A DNA stretch of 49,946 nt. Source: Lutibacter sp. (GTDB lineage Bacteria > Bacteroidota > Bacteroidia > Flavobacteriales > Flavobacteriaceae). This document shows, one piece after another, positions 18,400 to 26,924 of this stretch (positions are counted from its first letter, which is position 1; each line of letters opens with the position of its first letter). The notes under the pieces are model-generated. The model searched no databases. It was not told the origin of the DNA and saw only the letters and a list, made by a program, of their open reading frames with translations. The translations under genes were made by a program, and so were the position numbers. The stretch lies in assembly GCA_030683995.1 (NCBI GenBank), contig JAUXPH010000008.1:1-49946 (forward strand). Direction: 5' to 3'.

Positions 18400-19695
18400 A
18401 TGTTAGACAAGTTTTTTAAAATAACAGAAAATAAATCGACGTTAAAAACGGAGATTATTGCGGGAATTACCACTTTTATGACGATGGTTTACATTTTAGC
18501 CGTAAATCCGAGCATATTAAGCGCCACAGGAATGGATAAGGACGCCGTATTTACCGCAACGGCTTTATCGGCCATCATTGCAACGTTGGTGATGGCTTTG
18601 GTGGCCAAATTGCCGTTTGCATTGGCACCAGGAATGGGCTTAAATGCGTTTTTTGCTTTTACGGTGGTTTTAGGAATGGGTTATTCCTGGGAATTTGCGT
18701 TAACCGCTGTTTTTTTGGAAGGAATCATTTTTATCATTTTAACGGCATTTAACATCAGGGAACTCATTGTAAATTCTATTCCTATAAACCTGAAACACGC
18801 AGTTTCTGTGGGTATTGGTTTGTTTATCGCTTTTATCGGATTAAAAGGAACGGGCTTAATTGTCGACAATCCCGCGACCTTGGTTGGTTTGGGAGATATG
18901 AGAAATCCTGCCGTTTTGGTTGGATTGGCAGGTGTCATCATCATAGGTGTTTTATTCGATAAAAAAGTAAAAGGCGCCATTTTAATTGGGATATTAGCTT
19001 CCACAATTATCGGAATATTTGTGGGCATTACCGTAATTCCTGAAAATTTTAGTTTGGTGAGTTTGCCGCCATCCATCGAACCCATTTTTTTTAAGTTCGA
19101 TTTTTCTCAAGTGTTTACTTTAGATATGTTAATCGTTTTATTCACCTTTTTGTTTGTGGATATGTTTGATACCGTGGGAACATTGGTTGGCGTATCTTCA
19201 AAAGCGGATATGTTGGATAAAGACGGAAATGTTCCAAGGGTAAAACAAGCGTTGTTTGCGGATGCTATCGGAACAACCGTTGGCGCAATCCTGGGAACTT
19301 CAACCGTAACAACCTATGTGGAAAGCGCTGCAGGCGTGGCAGAAGGCGGAAAGACAGGAATGACCGCATTAACGGTTGCGGGAATGTTCGCCTTGGCCTT
19401 GTTTTTTGCGCCAATATTTATGATTATTCCTGCGGCAGCAACGGCTCCGGCATTAATTATCGTAGGATTGTTTATGATCTCGCCTATTATGAAAATTGAT
19501 TTGGACGATTTTACGGAAGCCATTCCGGCTTTCTTCACCATCATTATGATGCCGTTAACCTACAGCATTGCTGAAGGAATTGTGTTTGGAATGCTTTCTT
19601 TTGTGATTTTAAAACTGCTTACTGGCAGGTATAAAGAAATAAAACCGATTATGTACATTATCGCAATACTGTTTCTGATCAAATTCTATGTTTGA
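18400..19695 (+). CDS. NCS2-family purine permease, AzgA/PbuG-like
   Basis: A 431-residue inner-membrane protein with about 12-14 hydrophobic segments. MLDKFFKITENKSTLKTEIIAGITTFMTMVYILAVNP is the standard N-terminus of the AzgA-type subgroup of NCS2, which takes up adenine, guanine or hypoxanthine with protons. Conserved ALAPGMGLNAFF, FLFVDMFDTVGTL and GTSTVTTYVESAAGVAEGGKTG motifs are present. It follows the DUF5020 barrel gene by 15 bases. Exact substrate is not decidable. A strong terminator follows. Confidence 0.93.
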   Translation: MLDKFFKITENKSTLKTEIIAGITTFMTMVYILAVNPSILSATGMDKDAVFTATALSAIIATLVMALVAKLPFALAPGMGLNAFFAFTVVLGMGYSWEFALTAVFLEGIIFIILTAFNIRELIVNSIPINLKHAVSVGIGLFIAFIGLKGTGLIVDNPATLVGLGDMRNPAVLVGLAGVIIIGVLFDKKVKGAILIGILASTIIGIFVGITVIPENFSLVSLPPSIEPIFFKFDFSQVFTLDMLIVLFTFLFVDMFDTVGTLVGVSSKADMLDKDGNVPRVKQALFADAIGTTVGAILGTSTVTTYVESAAGVAEGGKTGMTALTVAGMFALALFFAPIFMIIPAAATAPALIIVGLFMISPIMKIDLDDFTEAIPAFFTIIMMPLTYSIAEGIVFGMLSFVILKLLTGRYKEIKPIMYIIAILFLIKFYV

Positions 19696-19714
19696 TAAAT
19701 AGCAAGTCTACCAT

Positions 19715-19752
19715 AAAAAAGCCTTTCTGAATTTTCAGAAAGGCTTTTTTTA
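19715..19752. terminator. Two-way intrinsic terminator between convergent permease genes
   Basis: A perfect stem of about 17 bp (A-run plus GCCTTTCTGAA against TTCAGAAAGGC plus T-run) with a two-base loop. A T run follows on both strands, so it can end both the purine permease and the UraA-type transcripts. Confidence 0.92.
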
Positions 19753-19766
19753 TGTATGCAGAAAAT

Positions 19767-21011
19767 TTAGTCCAGTTCGTTTGGAATTTCTTCAGATTTA
19801 ATAAGTGTTTTTGGCAAAATCAGGTTTAAAATAACGCCAATGACTGAGGCCAATCCTATTCCAGCCAACGAAAAATTACCATAACTCATTTGTGCGCCGC
19901 CAATGCCAATGGTTAAAATTACGGAAACAATCACTTGATTCCTTGTGATGGAAAAATCGGTTTTTGAATCGATCAAAGTTTTAATTCCAATACTTGCAAT
20001 CATTCCAAAAAGCAGCAACATAATGCCGCCCAATACTGCAGGCGGAATGGTTTTTAAAATGGCGCTTATTTTCCCAACCAACGAAAACACAATGGCGGTA
20101 ACAGCGGCAATTCTAAGCACTCTGGGATCGGTAATTTTGGTTAAAGCCACCGCGCCGGTAACTTCAGAATAGGTGGTGTTAGGCGGTCCGCCTAAAAATC
20201 CGGCAAAAGCAGTGGCAATACCGTCTCCCAGCAAGGTGCGATGCAATCCGGGATCTTTCACAAATTCTTTATCTGAAACACCGCTAATGGCGTAAACATC
20301 GCCAATATGTTCAATAATGGGCGCAATGGCAACCGGAATCATATATAAAATGGCGGCCCAATTAAATTCGGGAGCCGTAAAATTTGGAAGCGCAAACCAG
20401 GCAGCTTCGCCAACAGATGAAAAATCGACCAAGCCGGCAAAAAATGAGATGATATAACCAACAATAATTCCAATAAAAATTGGAATCAATTTGATCATTC
20501 CTTTGGTATAAATCACAATAAAAATGGCAGTAATTAAAACCGCAAACGCAATGGGCCAGTTTGATTTTGCCATCCCAACGCCAACGCTGGCTAAAGACAA
20601 TCCAATCACCATAATAACCGGTCCAATCACCACCGAAGGAAATATCTTTTCAATCACTTTTAATCCCCACATTTTTACAACAAAAGACACAACGCCATAC
20701 ACCAAACCAACGGCAATAAGGCCTCCCAAAGTTCCGGGATACCCATACAATTCGGTGGAGGCCACAATCGGCGCGATAAAAGCAAAACTGCTCCCCAAAA
20801 AAATCGGGACTTTTCCTTTGGTAATTACGTGAAAAATAAGCGTTCCAACGCCCGCGGTAAACAACGCAACCGACGGGTCAATGCCAATTAACAAAGGAAC
20901 CAGCACCGTTGCACCAAATGCAACAAATAAAAATTGGATACCAACAATTATGCGCTTTGGGGTGTTCGAAATGATGGCTAAGTTTTGATCTTTGGAAGAT
21001 TTTATGGACAT
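19767..21011 (-). CDS. uraA: UraA-type uracil/xanthine permease
   Basis: A 414-residue inner-membrane NCS2 transporter, with about 14 hydrophobic segments. PKRIIVGIQFLFVAFGATVLVPLLIGIDPS, LGSSFAFIAP, VVIGPVIMVIGLSLA, and the substrate-site segment PIAIAPIIEHIGDVYAISGV (with conserved Glu and His) are typical of UraA/PyrP uracil:H+ symporters. The GGPPNTTYSEVTGAVALT motif is also present. It is convergent with the AzgA-type permease and shares its terminator. Uracil is the best guess; xanthine is possible. Confidence 0.88.
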   Translation of the reverse strand: MSIKSSKDQNLAIISNTPKRIIVGIQFLFVAFGATVLVPLLIGIDPSVALFTAGVGTLIFHVITKGKVPIFLGSSFAFIAPIVASTELYGYPGTLGGLIAVGLVYGVVSFVVKMWGLKVIEKIFPSVVIGPVIMVIGLSLASVGVGMAKSNWPIAFAVLITAIFIVIYTKGMIKLIPIFIGIIVGYIISFFAGLVDFSSVGEAAWFALPNFTAPEFNWAAILYMIPVAIAPIIEHIGDVYAISGVSDKEFVKDPGLHRTLLGDGIATAFAGFLGGPPNTTYSEVTGAVALTKITDPRVLRIAAVTAIVFSLVGKISAILKTIPPAVLGGIMLLLFGMIASIGIKTLIDSKTDFSITRNQVIVSVILTIGIGGAQMSYGNFSLAGIGLASVIGVILNLILPKTLIKSEEIPNELD

Positions 21012-21123
21012 GTTTTAAAATTTTGGTCGCGCTAATTTAAGTATAAAAATAAAACAACCCGAAATTAAAACTTTAGAATCATTTTAAATTAATGCTATTT
21101 TTTAAACAAAATTTTTGATAATG

Positions 21124-21251
21124 TTTTGGGCGTTACCCGCCAGCTGGCGGGTCGGGCCTTTTGTTCCAAACTTTTTTCGCTAAAAAAGCGCAAAAAGGTT
21201 TTCACTTCAGTCCCTAACGCGAATCGAATTACGTCCCGATTTATATCGGGA
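21124..21251 (+). repeat. Dispersed repeat, copy A (GGGCGT...palindrome...CCCTAACGCGAAT) plus adjacent palindrome
   Basis: The order is TTGGGCGTTA, the perfect palindrome CCCGCCAGCTGGCGGG, TCGGGCC and TTTTGTTCC. A hairpin around CGCTAAAAAAGCG follows, then TTCACTTCAGTCCCTAACGCGAAT. At 21235-21250 comes CCCGATTTATATCGGG. The same layout occurs on the other strand at 29672-29784. It occupies the spacer between the UraA-type gene and the hydrogenase protease gene; I see no gene there. Confidence 0.65.
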
Positions 21252-21302
21252 TTTAGGTTTATGAATTACGATTTTTTTTTGAAAACAAGCTACAATCTTG
21301 CG

Positions 21303-21749
21303 CTAACGAAAGTGGTTTTCAATAAAATAGGAGAAACCATTCTTTAAATTTGTTTTTGCCTGTTTTGACAATCCAACTTCAATATTCCATTGATATCCCT
21401 GAATTTTCATCAAATATGCCTTTGGTTTTTTTGTATAAAGAGTTTCGCATAGATTCAAAATTTGGTTTGGAGGAACGGAATGTGTAGAAAAAGAAACTTC
21501 TTTTGAAGGGTAAATGCGTTCAAATGAAAATCCGTCTTTTATTTCCGATTTACAGGCATCAATAAAAATTACAGTTTTATAAGTTGAAATCAATTCTGCA
21601 TCTTCCACCATCAACTGGTATTTATACAGCAAATTATTGGTTTTAAGTCCTTCTTTTTCCAAGAGATCCAAAAACACCCAGCCAAGTCCGTCGTCCTGCC
21701 GCGTGTTATTTCCAATCCCAATAACAAGTGTATTATCTAATTTTTTCAT
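21303..21749 (-). CDS. hoxW: [NiFe]-hydrogenase maturation protease
   Basis: This endopeptidase removes the C-terminal tail of the large subunit after nickel insertion. The ATG at 21749 gives MKKLDNTLVIGIGNNTRQDDGLG, the family start, where the metal-sensing Asp and the GxGN loop are clear; the open frame extends 12 codons further but into HoxH. IDACKS and SFSTHSVPPNQIL carry the second Asp and the His expected at the nickel-binding site. About 148 residues. Its start overlaps the end of hoxH by 17 bases, so it is coupled to its own substrate. The symbol follows the HoxW role in group 3d systems. Confidence 0.9.
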   Translation of the reverse strand: MKKLDNTLVIGIGNNTRQDDGLGWVFLDLLEKEGLKTNNLLYKYQLMVEDAELISTYKTVIFIDACKSEIKDGFSFERIYPSKEVSFSTHSVPPNQILNLCETLYTKKPKAYLMKIQGYQWNIEVGLSKQAKTNLKNGFSYFIENHFR

Positions 21750-23190
21750 CGATGATATTTCGGTAATAATCTTCCAATTGCACAATTAAAGGCATTTCAC
21801 CAAAAGCGTGGGTTGCACAACTCAAACAAGGATCATAAGCCCTGATGGCAATTTCAATCTGGTTCAACATTGGTTCAGTGATTTCCGGTTTGTTATTGAG
21901 TATATTTTTGGCAACTTCCCTAACGCCACGGTTCATCGCTTCGTTATTGTGCGTTGTGGAAACAATTAAATTGCATTTGGTGATCAAGCCTTTTTCATCG
22001 GTATGATATTCGTGAATCAGCGTTCCTCTTGGCGCTTCAATAATACCAATACCTTTTAGTCTTGGAGTGCCTTTTCTCACCAAATCGTTATTCATCAACG
22101 TGTCATCCAGCAAAAATTCTTTCATCGCTTCAGCACTGTACAACAATTCAATCAATCGTGCCCAATGGGTATGCATCGTCATATTGTTGGGTTTGTTATT
22201 GGTATATTCTTTAAATATTTGTCGTTCTTTTTCGGCAAGTGGCGTTCCCATATAAGCGCAGGTATTCAATCGGGCCAATGGTCCAACACGGTTCCATCCA
22301 TTTTCCCTGCCATATTTTGTCATATACGGAAATTTCAAATAGGACCAGGGTTCAACAGCTTCTTTAAAGTGATCGCGATAATCAACATCGGCAATATTAA
22401 GCAACTCATTTCCTTCAGAATCTATAGATCTTAACCTGCCGTCATACAATTCAAAAGCGCCGGTTTCTTTGCGCACCAAACTCAAATGATTGGACGGATA
22501 AGCGGCGAAATTGTCAAGCCACGTTGCGTTTTCAAGATAATAGGTTTTAATAAAATCAATCATTTCTTTGGACCAGGAAATCATGGTGTCAACGTTTGGA
22601 ATCAGCATTCCGTCCAAGAAATAGGCACGTTCTTCAGCTTTAAATGTTTTATGAACGCCTCCCGGCACCGCTAAAATTCCGTGAATTTTTTTTCCAGCCA
22701 ATGCTTTAATGATTTCCTGCCCAAATTTTCGCATCAAAATGCCTTTTTTTGCGAGCTCCCTATTTTCGGCAGCAACGGCAACAACATTTCTTTTTTCCGC
22801 AGGGGCGTTAATTCCGAACAGAAGATCGGGTGAAGCCAAATAAAAAAAATGCAAGGCGTGCGACTGAAAAACTTGTCCGAAATGCAGTAATTTCCTCAAT
22901 TTTGTGGCAGTTGGCGATAAATTTTCTGGGTCGATCCCTACCAATTGGTCGATGGCTTTTGCGGCTGCCAAATGGTGGCTTACCGGACATATACCGCAAA
23001 GCCGTTGCACCAAAACCGGTGCTTCCCAATATGGATGTCCCTGAATAAATTTTTCAAATCCCCTAAATTCCACTATGTGCAAAAAGGCATCGCTCACAAC
23101 GCCGTTTTCGTCAAGTTTTATGGTCACTTTTCCGTGTCCTTCAACACGTGTAATAGGATCTATAATTATTTTTCTTGGGCCCATTTGCAA
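21733..23190 (-). CDS. hoxH: NAD-reducing [NiFe]-hydrogenase large subunit
   Basis: This subunit holds the Ni-Fe active site. In 485 residues it shows RVEGHG near residue 15, the first ligand pair C65-G-I-C68 in RLCGICPVSHH and the second pair C455/C458 in D-P-C-L-S-C-A-T-H461. A 24-residue tail after H461 is the expected target of the maturation protease encoded next. Sequence style (DPCLSCATHAFGEMPL) matches group 3 cytoplasmic enzymes, 3d by company with HoxF/U/Y. An ATG two codons inside (MGPRK) is an equally good start. It lies 12 bases after the HoxU-HoxY fusion gene. Confidence 0.96.
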   Translation of the reverse strand: MQMGPRKIIIDPITRVEGHGKVTIKLDENGVVSDAFLHIVEFRGFEKFIQGHPYWEAPVLVQRLCGICPVSHHLAAAKAIDQLVGIDPENLSPTATKLRKLLHFGQVFQSHALHFFYLASPDLLFGINAPAEKRNVVAVAAENRELAKKGILMRKFGQEIIKALAGKKIHGILAVPGGVHKTFKAEERAYFLDGMLIPNVDTMISWSKEMIDFIKTYYLENATWLDNFAAYPSNHLSLVRKETGAFELYDGRLRSIDSEGNELLNIADVDYRDHFKEAVEPWSYLKFPYMTKYGRENGWNRVGPLARLNTCAYMGTPLAEKERQIFKEYTNNKPNNMTMHTHWARLIELLYSAEAMKEFLLDDTLMNNDLVRKGTPRLKGIGIIEAPRGTLIHEYHTDEKGLITKCNLIVSTTHNNEAMNRGVREVAKNILNNKPEITEPMLNQIEIAIRAYDPCLSCATHAFGEMPLIVQLEDYYRNIIDEKIR

Positions 23191-23202
23191 TGATTTTTAG
23201 AT

Positions 23203-24465
23203 TTAGTCATACTTGTATTTAGGATAAGCAATGGAATATTCTTCTTGAAATAAAATGTTTTTGACCACATTCCAGATATGGTTGGCATCCGGCGGGCATC
23301 CCGGAATATGATGGTCTATTTTTACGATTTCATGATTGGCATACACGTTGTTTAAAATTTTGGGAATGTCTTCATGATTTGGAATTATCGTTTCATTTTC
23401 CTCACTCGTCATCGAATCCAGATAAGACTCTTTTAAACATGCTTCCAAAGGAAAAGTATTTCTCATCGCCGGCAATCCGCCCCAAATGGCACATTCTCCA
23501 ACAGAAACCAAGATGTCGCAATTTTTCCTGAATTCGCGCAGCACTTCAATATTATGGGTGTTGCAGCAACCGCCTTCAATAAGTCCGATATCGCAATGTT
23601 TGCTAAAATTCTTTATGTCGGTGATGGGGCTTTTATTAAATTCAACAACTTCAAATAAATCGAGAATGCCTAAATCCACATCGAGCATCGACATATGGCA
23701 TCCAAAACAGCCGGCGAGTGAAGTGGTAGCGACAATTTTCTTTTTAATATTGGTTCTGTGTTTTTTTACGGGATTTAAGGACATTGATTTTTCTTCTGTA
23801 ACTATATCAAATTTTCTGTCTCCAAATGGTTTGCTGAAGGATTTTCCCTTGACTAAAATGGCGCCGGTCGGACAAATTTGCATGGCATGCGCAGCCTGTA
23901 ATTCCGATAATTTTGCTTCTTGTTCATAATCAACGGAAACCATGGTTTTATTTCCTTTGTTGATGGAATAAAATATGTTGTAGCCGTCAAAAGTTTTTAC
24001 TTCTTCAATGCAACGTCTGCATTTAATGCACCTGTTTTGGTTTACCACAATACGTTCAGGACGCGCATCGGTAATTCTGTCAATAAATAAATGCGGAAAT
24101 CGTGTGTATTTTATGCCGGTTTCATAGCCTAAATTTTGCATTTGGCAATCCCCGCTTTTTTCGCAGGAAGGGCAAAAATGATTTCCCTCAACAAACATCA
24201 TTTCTATAATGGCTTTCCGGGTATCCAACAATTCTGGGGTGTTCACTTCTATTTCCATTCCATCAGCTACGCGAACGGTGCAACCAGCAACATCGCGACC
24301 GTTTAATTTTACAGTGCAAACCCTGCAGGTTCCTAGCGGATCTAAATGTTTAAAATGGCACAAGGTTGGAATAAAAACACCGTTTTGTTTAGCGGCTTCT
24401 ATTAAATTTAATCCTGTTTCGGCTGTGCAAATTCTTCCGTCTATTTTAAATGAACTCGTTTTCAT
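23203..24465 (-). CDS. hoxUY: HoxU-HoxY fusion: diaphorase Fe-S subunit joined to hydrogenase small subunit
   Basis: One continuous 420-residue frame carries two subunits that are normally separate. Residues 1-228 match HoxU: a [2Fe-2S] set C36/C47/C50/C62, an H96-x-C98-x2-C101-x5-C107 cluster site, and C146/C149/C152 with C198 for a [4Fe-4S] cluster. A basic linker (about 229-243) leads to residues 244-420, which match HoxY: C253-F-G-C256, C325 in VGECAIWGG, and C390 in IPGCPPD, all four ligands of the proximal cluster. The protein would pass electrons from the Ni-Fe site to HoxF. No stop, frameshift signal or damaged ligand is seen, so the fusion looks functional. Confidence 0.95.
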   Translation of the reverse strand: MKTSSFKIDGRICTAETGLNLIEAAKQNGVFIPTLCHFKHLDPLGTCRVCTVKLNGRDVAGCTVRVADGMEIEVNTPELLDTRKAIIEMMFVEGNHFCPSCEKSGDCQMQNLGYETGIKYTRFPHLFIDRITDARPERIVVNQNRCIKCRRCIEEVKTFDGYNIFYSINKGNKTMVSVDYEQEAKLSELQAAHAMQICPTGAILVKGKSFSKPFGDRKFDIVTEEKSMSLNPVKKHRTNIKKKIVATTSLAGCFGCHMSMLDVDLGILDLFEVVEFNKSPITDIKNFSKHCDIGLIEGGCCNTHNIEVLREFRKNCDILVSVGECAIWGGLPAMRNTFPLEACLKESYLDSMTSEENETIIPNHEDIPKILNNVYANHEIVKIDHHIPGCPPDANHIWNVVKNILFQEEYSIAYPKYKYD

Positions 24466-24729
24466 GGGTATTTTTATATTATAAATAATTAATTACCAGG
24501 TATTTAATATTTTTAATTTTCATAAATAAAAACTCACAACTTGAACTTTTTATCCTAACCTCAGATCTTTCCTTCCCGACAGCTATCTGGAGAAAGGGAG
24601 TTTGTTTTTAAAAAACCTTTAACCTTTAACTTTTAACTTTTAACTTTTTAACGCCCAACGCGCCGGCTGGCCCAATCGCTAAAAACAGCTACCAGCTATT
24701 TTTTTAACGATCTGTCCCCCCTTTGGGGG
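24466..24729. repeat. Spacer inside the hydrogenase operon with AT heptamer repeats and palindrome remnants
   Basis: Between hoxF and hoxUY. Near 24616-24651 ACCTTTAACC is followed by several TTTAACT units. At 24575-24590 CCCGACAGCTATCTGG is a worn version of the CCCGATAGCTATCGGG palindrome. Next to the hoxF stop is a C/G-rich stem of the CCCCCTAACCCCCAAAGGGGG type. No gene is seen. Confidence 0.5.
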
Positions 24730-26457
24730 TTAGGGGGCCTGCGTATCCTTTATCAAAGAATCATAGTTATAAACAGCAGCTTCCATATCAAATTCCACGT
24801 TTAAATTTTCATTGGTTTTTATAATTTTTTGATTGAAATATCCTTCAAACTTATCAAGTGCCATCACAAGTGTATTTGCGGAAAATTGACCCAATCCGCA
24901 CCTGCTGGTGAGTTTGATGATTTTACCCCATTCCTTAATTTCTTCTAAATCCTGCGCGGTACAAATCCCTTTTTTAATTTTCTTGATTTTTTCGTGTAAA
25001 ATCTGATTTCCGGCGCGGCAAGGGGTGCAAACACCGCAAGATTCCTCTTTAAAAAACGTGGTGTAGTTCTCCAAAATTTTTGTGATGCTTCTGAAATTGT
25101 TAAAAACCATAATAGATCCGGCGCAGATTAAATCTTCCTTGCATATTTTACGATCAAATTCGGTGTTGTTGATACAGATGCCCGACGGACCGCTAATTTG
25201 AACAAAATGTGGTGATGTAGCCTGGCAGAGGTGTAAAATTTCTTTCATGGTCATTCCCCATTCAATTTCATAAATTCCAGGTTTTGCAACATCGCCAGAT
25301 ATACTCAATACTTTGGTTCCTTTGCTTTCTTTGGTGCCGATAGTTGAAATAAAATGGGTGCCCAATTCAATGATTCTGGCCGCCATGGCAAAAGTTTCCA
25401 CATTATTAACGATGGTAGAGCAGCCAAAATAGCCAAATTCTGTTGGGTAATATTTTTTAATTCTTGCTTCGCCTCGTTTTCCTTCCAAAGATTCAATTAA
25501 AGCCGATTCTTCGCCGCAAATATAAGCGCCTGCGCCAACCTGAATTTGTATGCTAAAATTAAATTTTGGAATGCCAAGGATATCGTTCCCCAAAAGATTA
25601 TTTTCTTGAAATTCATGAAGGGTATTTTCTATTTTTTCAAGCAAATACATGTATTCAGCACGCAAATAAATAAAACCGGTGGTAGCACCGGAAATGTAGG
25701 CCGCCACAATCATTCCTTCAATAACCAATCCGGACAGATTGTTAAGCAATGATTTGTCTTTAAAAGTTCCGGGCTCACCTTCATCGGCATTGCAGATAAT
25801 GTATTTTTTTGAAGTGGAACTTTCTTTGCTGCTTTTCCACTTTTTGGCTGTTGGAAAAAATGCGCCGCCGCGACCTTCGAGATTGGCTGCTGAAATAAGA
25901 TTTAAAATCTCATCAGGCGTATGGTTTTTTAATTTTTTCAGGGCAATTCCCATTTCGTATTTTCGAAAGAAAATCGTTTTGTCGTCCGCAGGCAAATATT
26001 GTATTTTACTGGTCGGATTGCTGGAAATAAAACGCAGTGAATTTCCGTTTTTCAGTTGTTGGATAATTGTTTTTACTTTTTCGGGCGTTAGATTGGTAAA
26101 CGGAAAAAAGTTAATCAAGGCAGCAGGTTCCTGATCGCTTAATCCGATGCAGGAAGTCTCAAACAGCGAAAAGAGCGGATTTTCATCATAACTGCCAAAA
26201 GTGCATCCTGTTTCTTTTTCAAAAGCGGCTTTTATTTGCTGAAAGCCTTTGAACTCTGAAATAATGCTGTTGTTTAAATAAATGATGTATTTTCCTGTGG
26301 GTTGGCGGTGGAAAAAATGGTAAAATGAAACCACGCCTTCAATTTCTATTTTTGAAACACTTAATTTTTGGGCAATTTGCGCAATGGCATTTTCTGAAAC
26401 ATAACCAAATTTATTTTGAAACTCCCAAAGTTTGTTTAAAAGACCTGTTCTATTCAT
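24730..26457 (-). CDS. hoxF: NAD-reducing hydrogenase diaphorase subunit, NuoE-like plus NuoF-like domains
   Basis: A 575-residue protein. Residues 1-150 form a 24-kDa (NuoE)-like domain, and residues 160-545 the 51-kDa (NuoF)-like domain with the FMN motif starting G195-R-G-G-A and ending FPTAKKW, the NADH-site GAGAYICGEESAL, and a [4Fe-4S] site C474/C477/C480 with C520. In the NuoE-like part only C103 (SCIGLSDQEP) remains of the four [2Fe-2S] ligands. HoxF exchanges electrons with NAD(H) and hands them to HoxU. It is the first gene of the operon. The last codons and stop lie in a G/C-rich repeat, so the C-terminus may be altered. Confidence 0.95.
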   Translation of the reverse strand: MNRTGLLNKLWEFQNKFGYVSENAIAQIAQKLSVSKIEIEGVVSFYHFFHRQPTGKYIIYLNNSIISEFKGFQQIKAAFEKETGCTFGSYDENPLFSLFETSCIGLSDQEPAALINFFPFTNLTPEKVKTIIQQLKNGNSLRFISSNPTSKIQYLPADDKTIFFRKYEMGIALKKLKNHTPDEILNLISAANLEGRGGAFFPTAKKWKSSKESSTSKKYIICNADEGEPGTFKDKSLLNNLSGLVIEGMIVAAYISGATTGFIYLRAEYMYLLEKIENTLHEFQENNLLGNDILGIPKFNFSIQIQVGAGAYICGEESALIESLEGKRGEARIKKYYPTEFGYFGCSTIVNNVETFAMAARIIELGTHFISTIGTKESKGTKVLSISGDVAKPGIYEIEWGMTMKEILHLCQATSPHFVQISGPSGICINNTEFDRKICKEDLICAGSIMVFNNFRSITKILENYTTFFKEESCGVCTPCRAGNQILHEKIKKIKKGICTAQDLEEIKEWGKIIKLTSRCGLGQFSANTLVMALDKFEGYFNQKIIKTNENLNVEFDMEAAVYNYDSLIKDTQAP

Positions 26458-26814
26458 CCGGAAAGAATTTACAGTTTCTGGACTTAAAGTTACAAAATAA
26501 AATAGTTTTAACGCCTGATTTTTAAATGTTTAAAGCGATTTATATTTAATTCAGCGTTTTTATATAGTTGTTTATAAATTGGCATGAATAAGATAAATAT
26601 CTTGAATTTAACAAGCAAAAGAAGTTGTTATTATTGTTTTTAATTCATTGTTGTCCAATTAAATTTTTAATTCAAACAGGCCACTATGTTTGTAGAAAAT
26701 GGATTTTTCCTAAAAACAAGTTCCAGCGAGACTGTCCCGATTCCGACAACATTTGGGATTTTGGGAGGCGATCTGTTTATTAAGCCCTATTATGATTGTG
26801 ATGAATTATTTTTT

Positions 26815-26839
26815 ATTAAGGTTTATTTAATACCTTAAT
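26815..26839. promoter_or_regulatory. Small dyad ATTAAGGT/ACCTTAAT
   Basis: Perfect 8-bp inverted arms with a 9-base spacer, upstream of the larger dyad. A second regulator site is possible. Confidence 0.35.
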
Positions 26840-26864
26840 TGATATGAAGTTACATTGAAACTTT

Positions 26865-26904
26865 AAGTCATAAATGTTACACAACTCTGTAACGTTTATG
26901 ACTT
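26865..26904. promoter_or_regulatory. Long inverted repeat, likely operator of the efflux operon
   Basis: AAGTCATAAATGTTACA is followed after six bases by TGTAACGTTTATGACTT, 17-bp arms with one mismatch. It lies just before the TACTTTTG box at 26925 and overlaps the expected -33 region. This is the size and position of a TetR-type operator, but no regulator gene lies next to it. Confidence 0.6.
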
Positions 26905-26924
26905 CCTTACGTTTTTGCCCCAAC

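Noticed and set aside
21126-21347. 73-codon plus-strand frame over the dispersed repeat
   Set aside because: It is translated from repeat sequence and runs into the antisense of the protease gene.
22830-23048. Plus-strand frame opposite hoxH
   Set aside because: A shadow of a strongly conserved coding region; no independent evidence.
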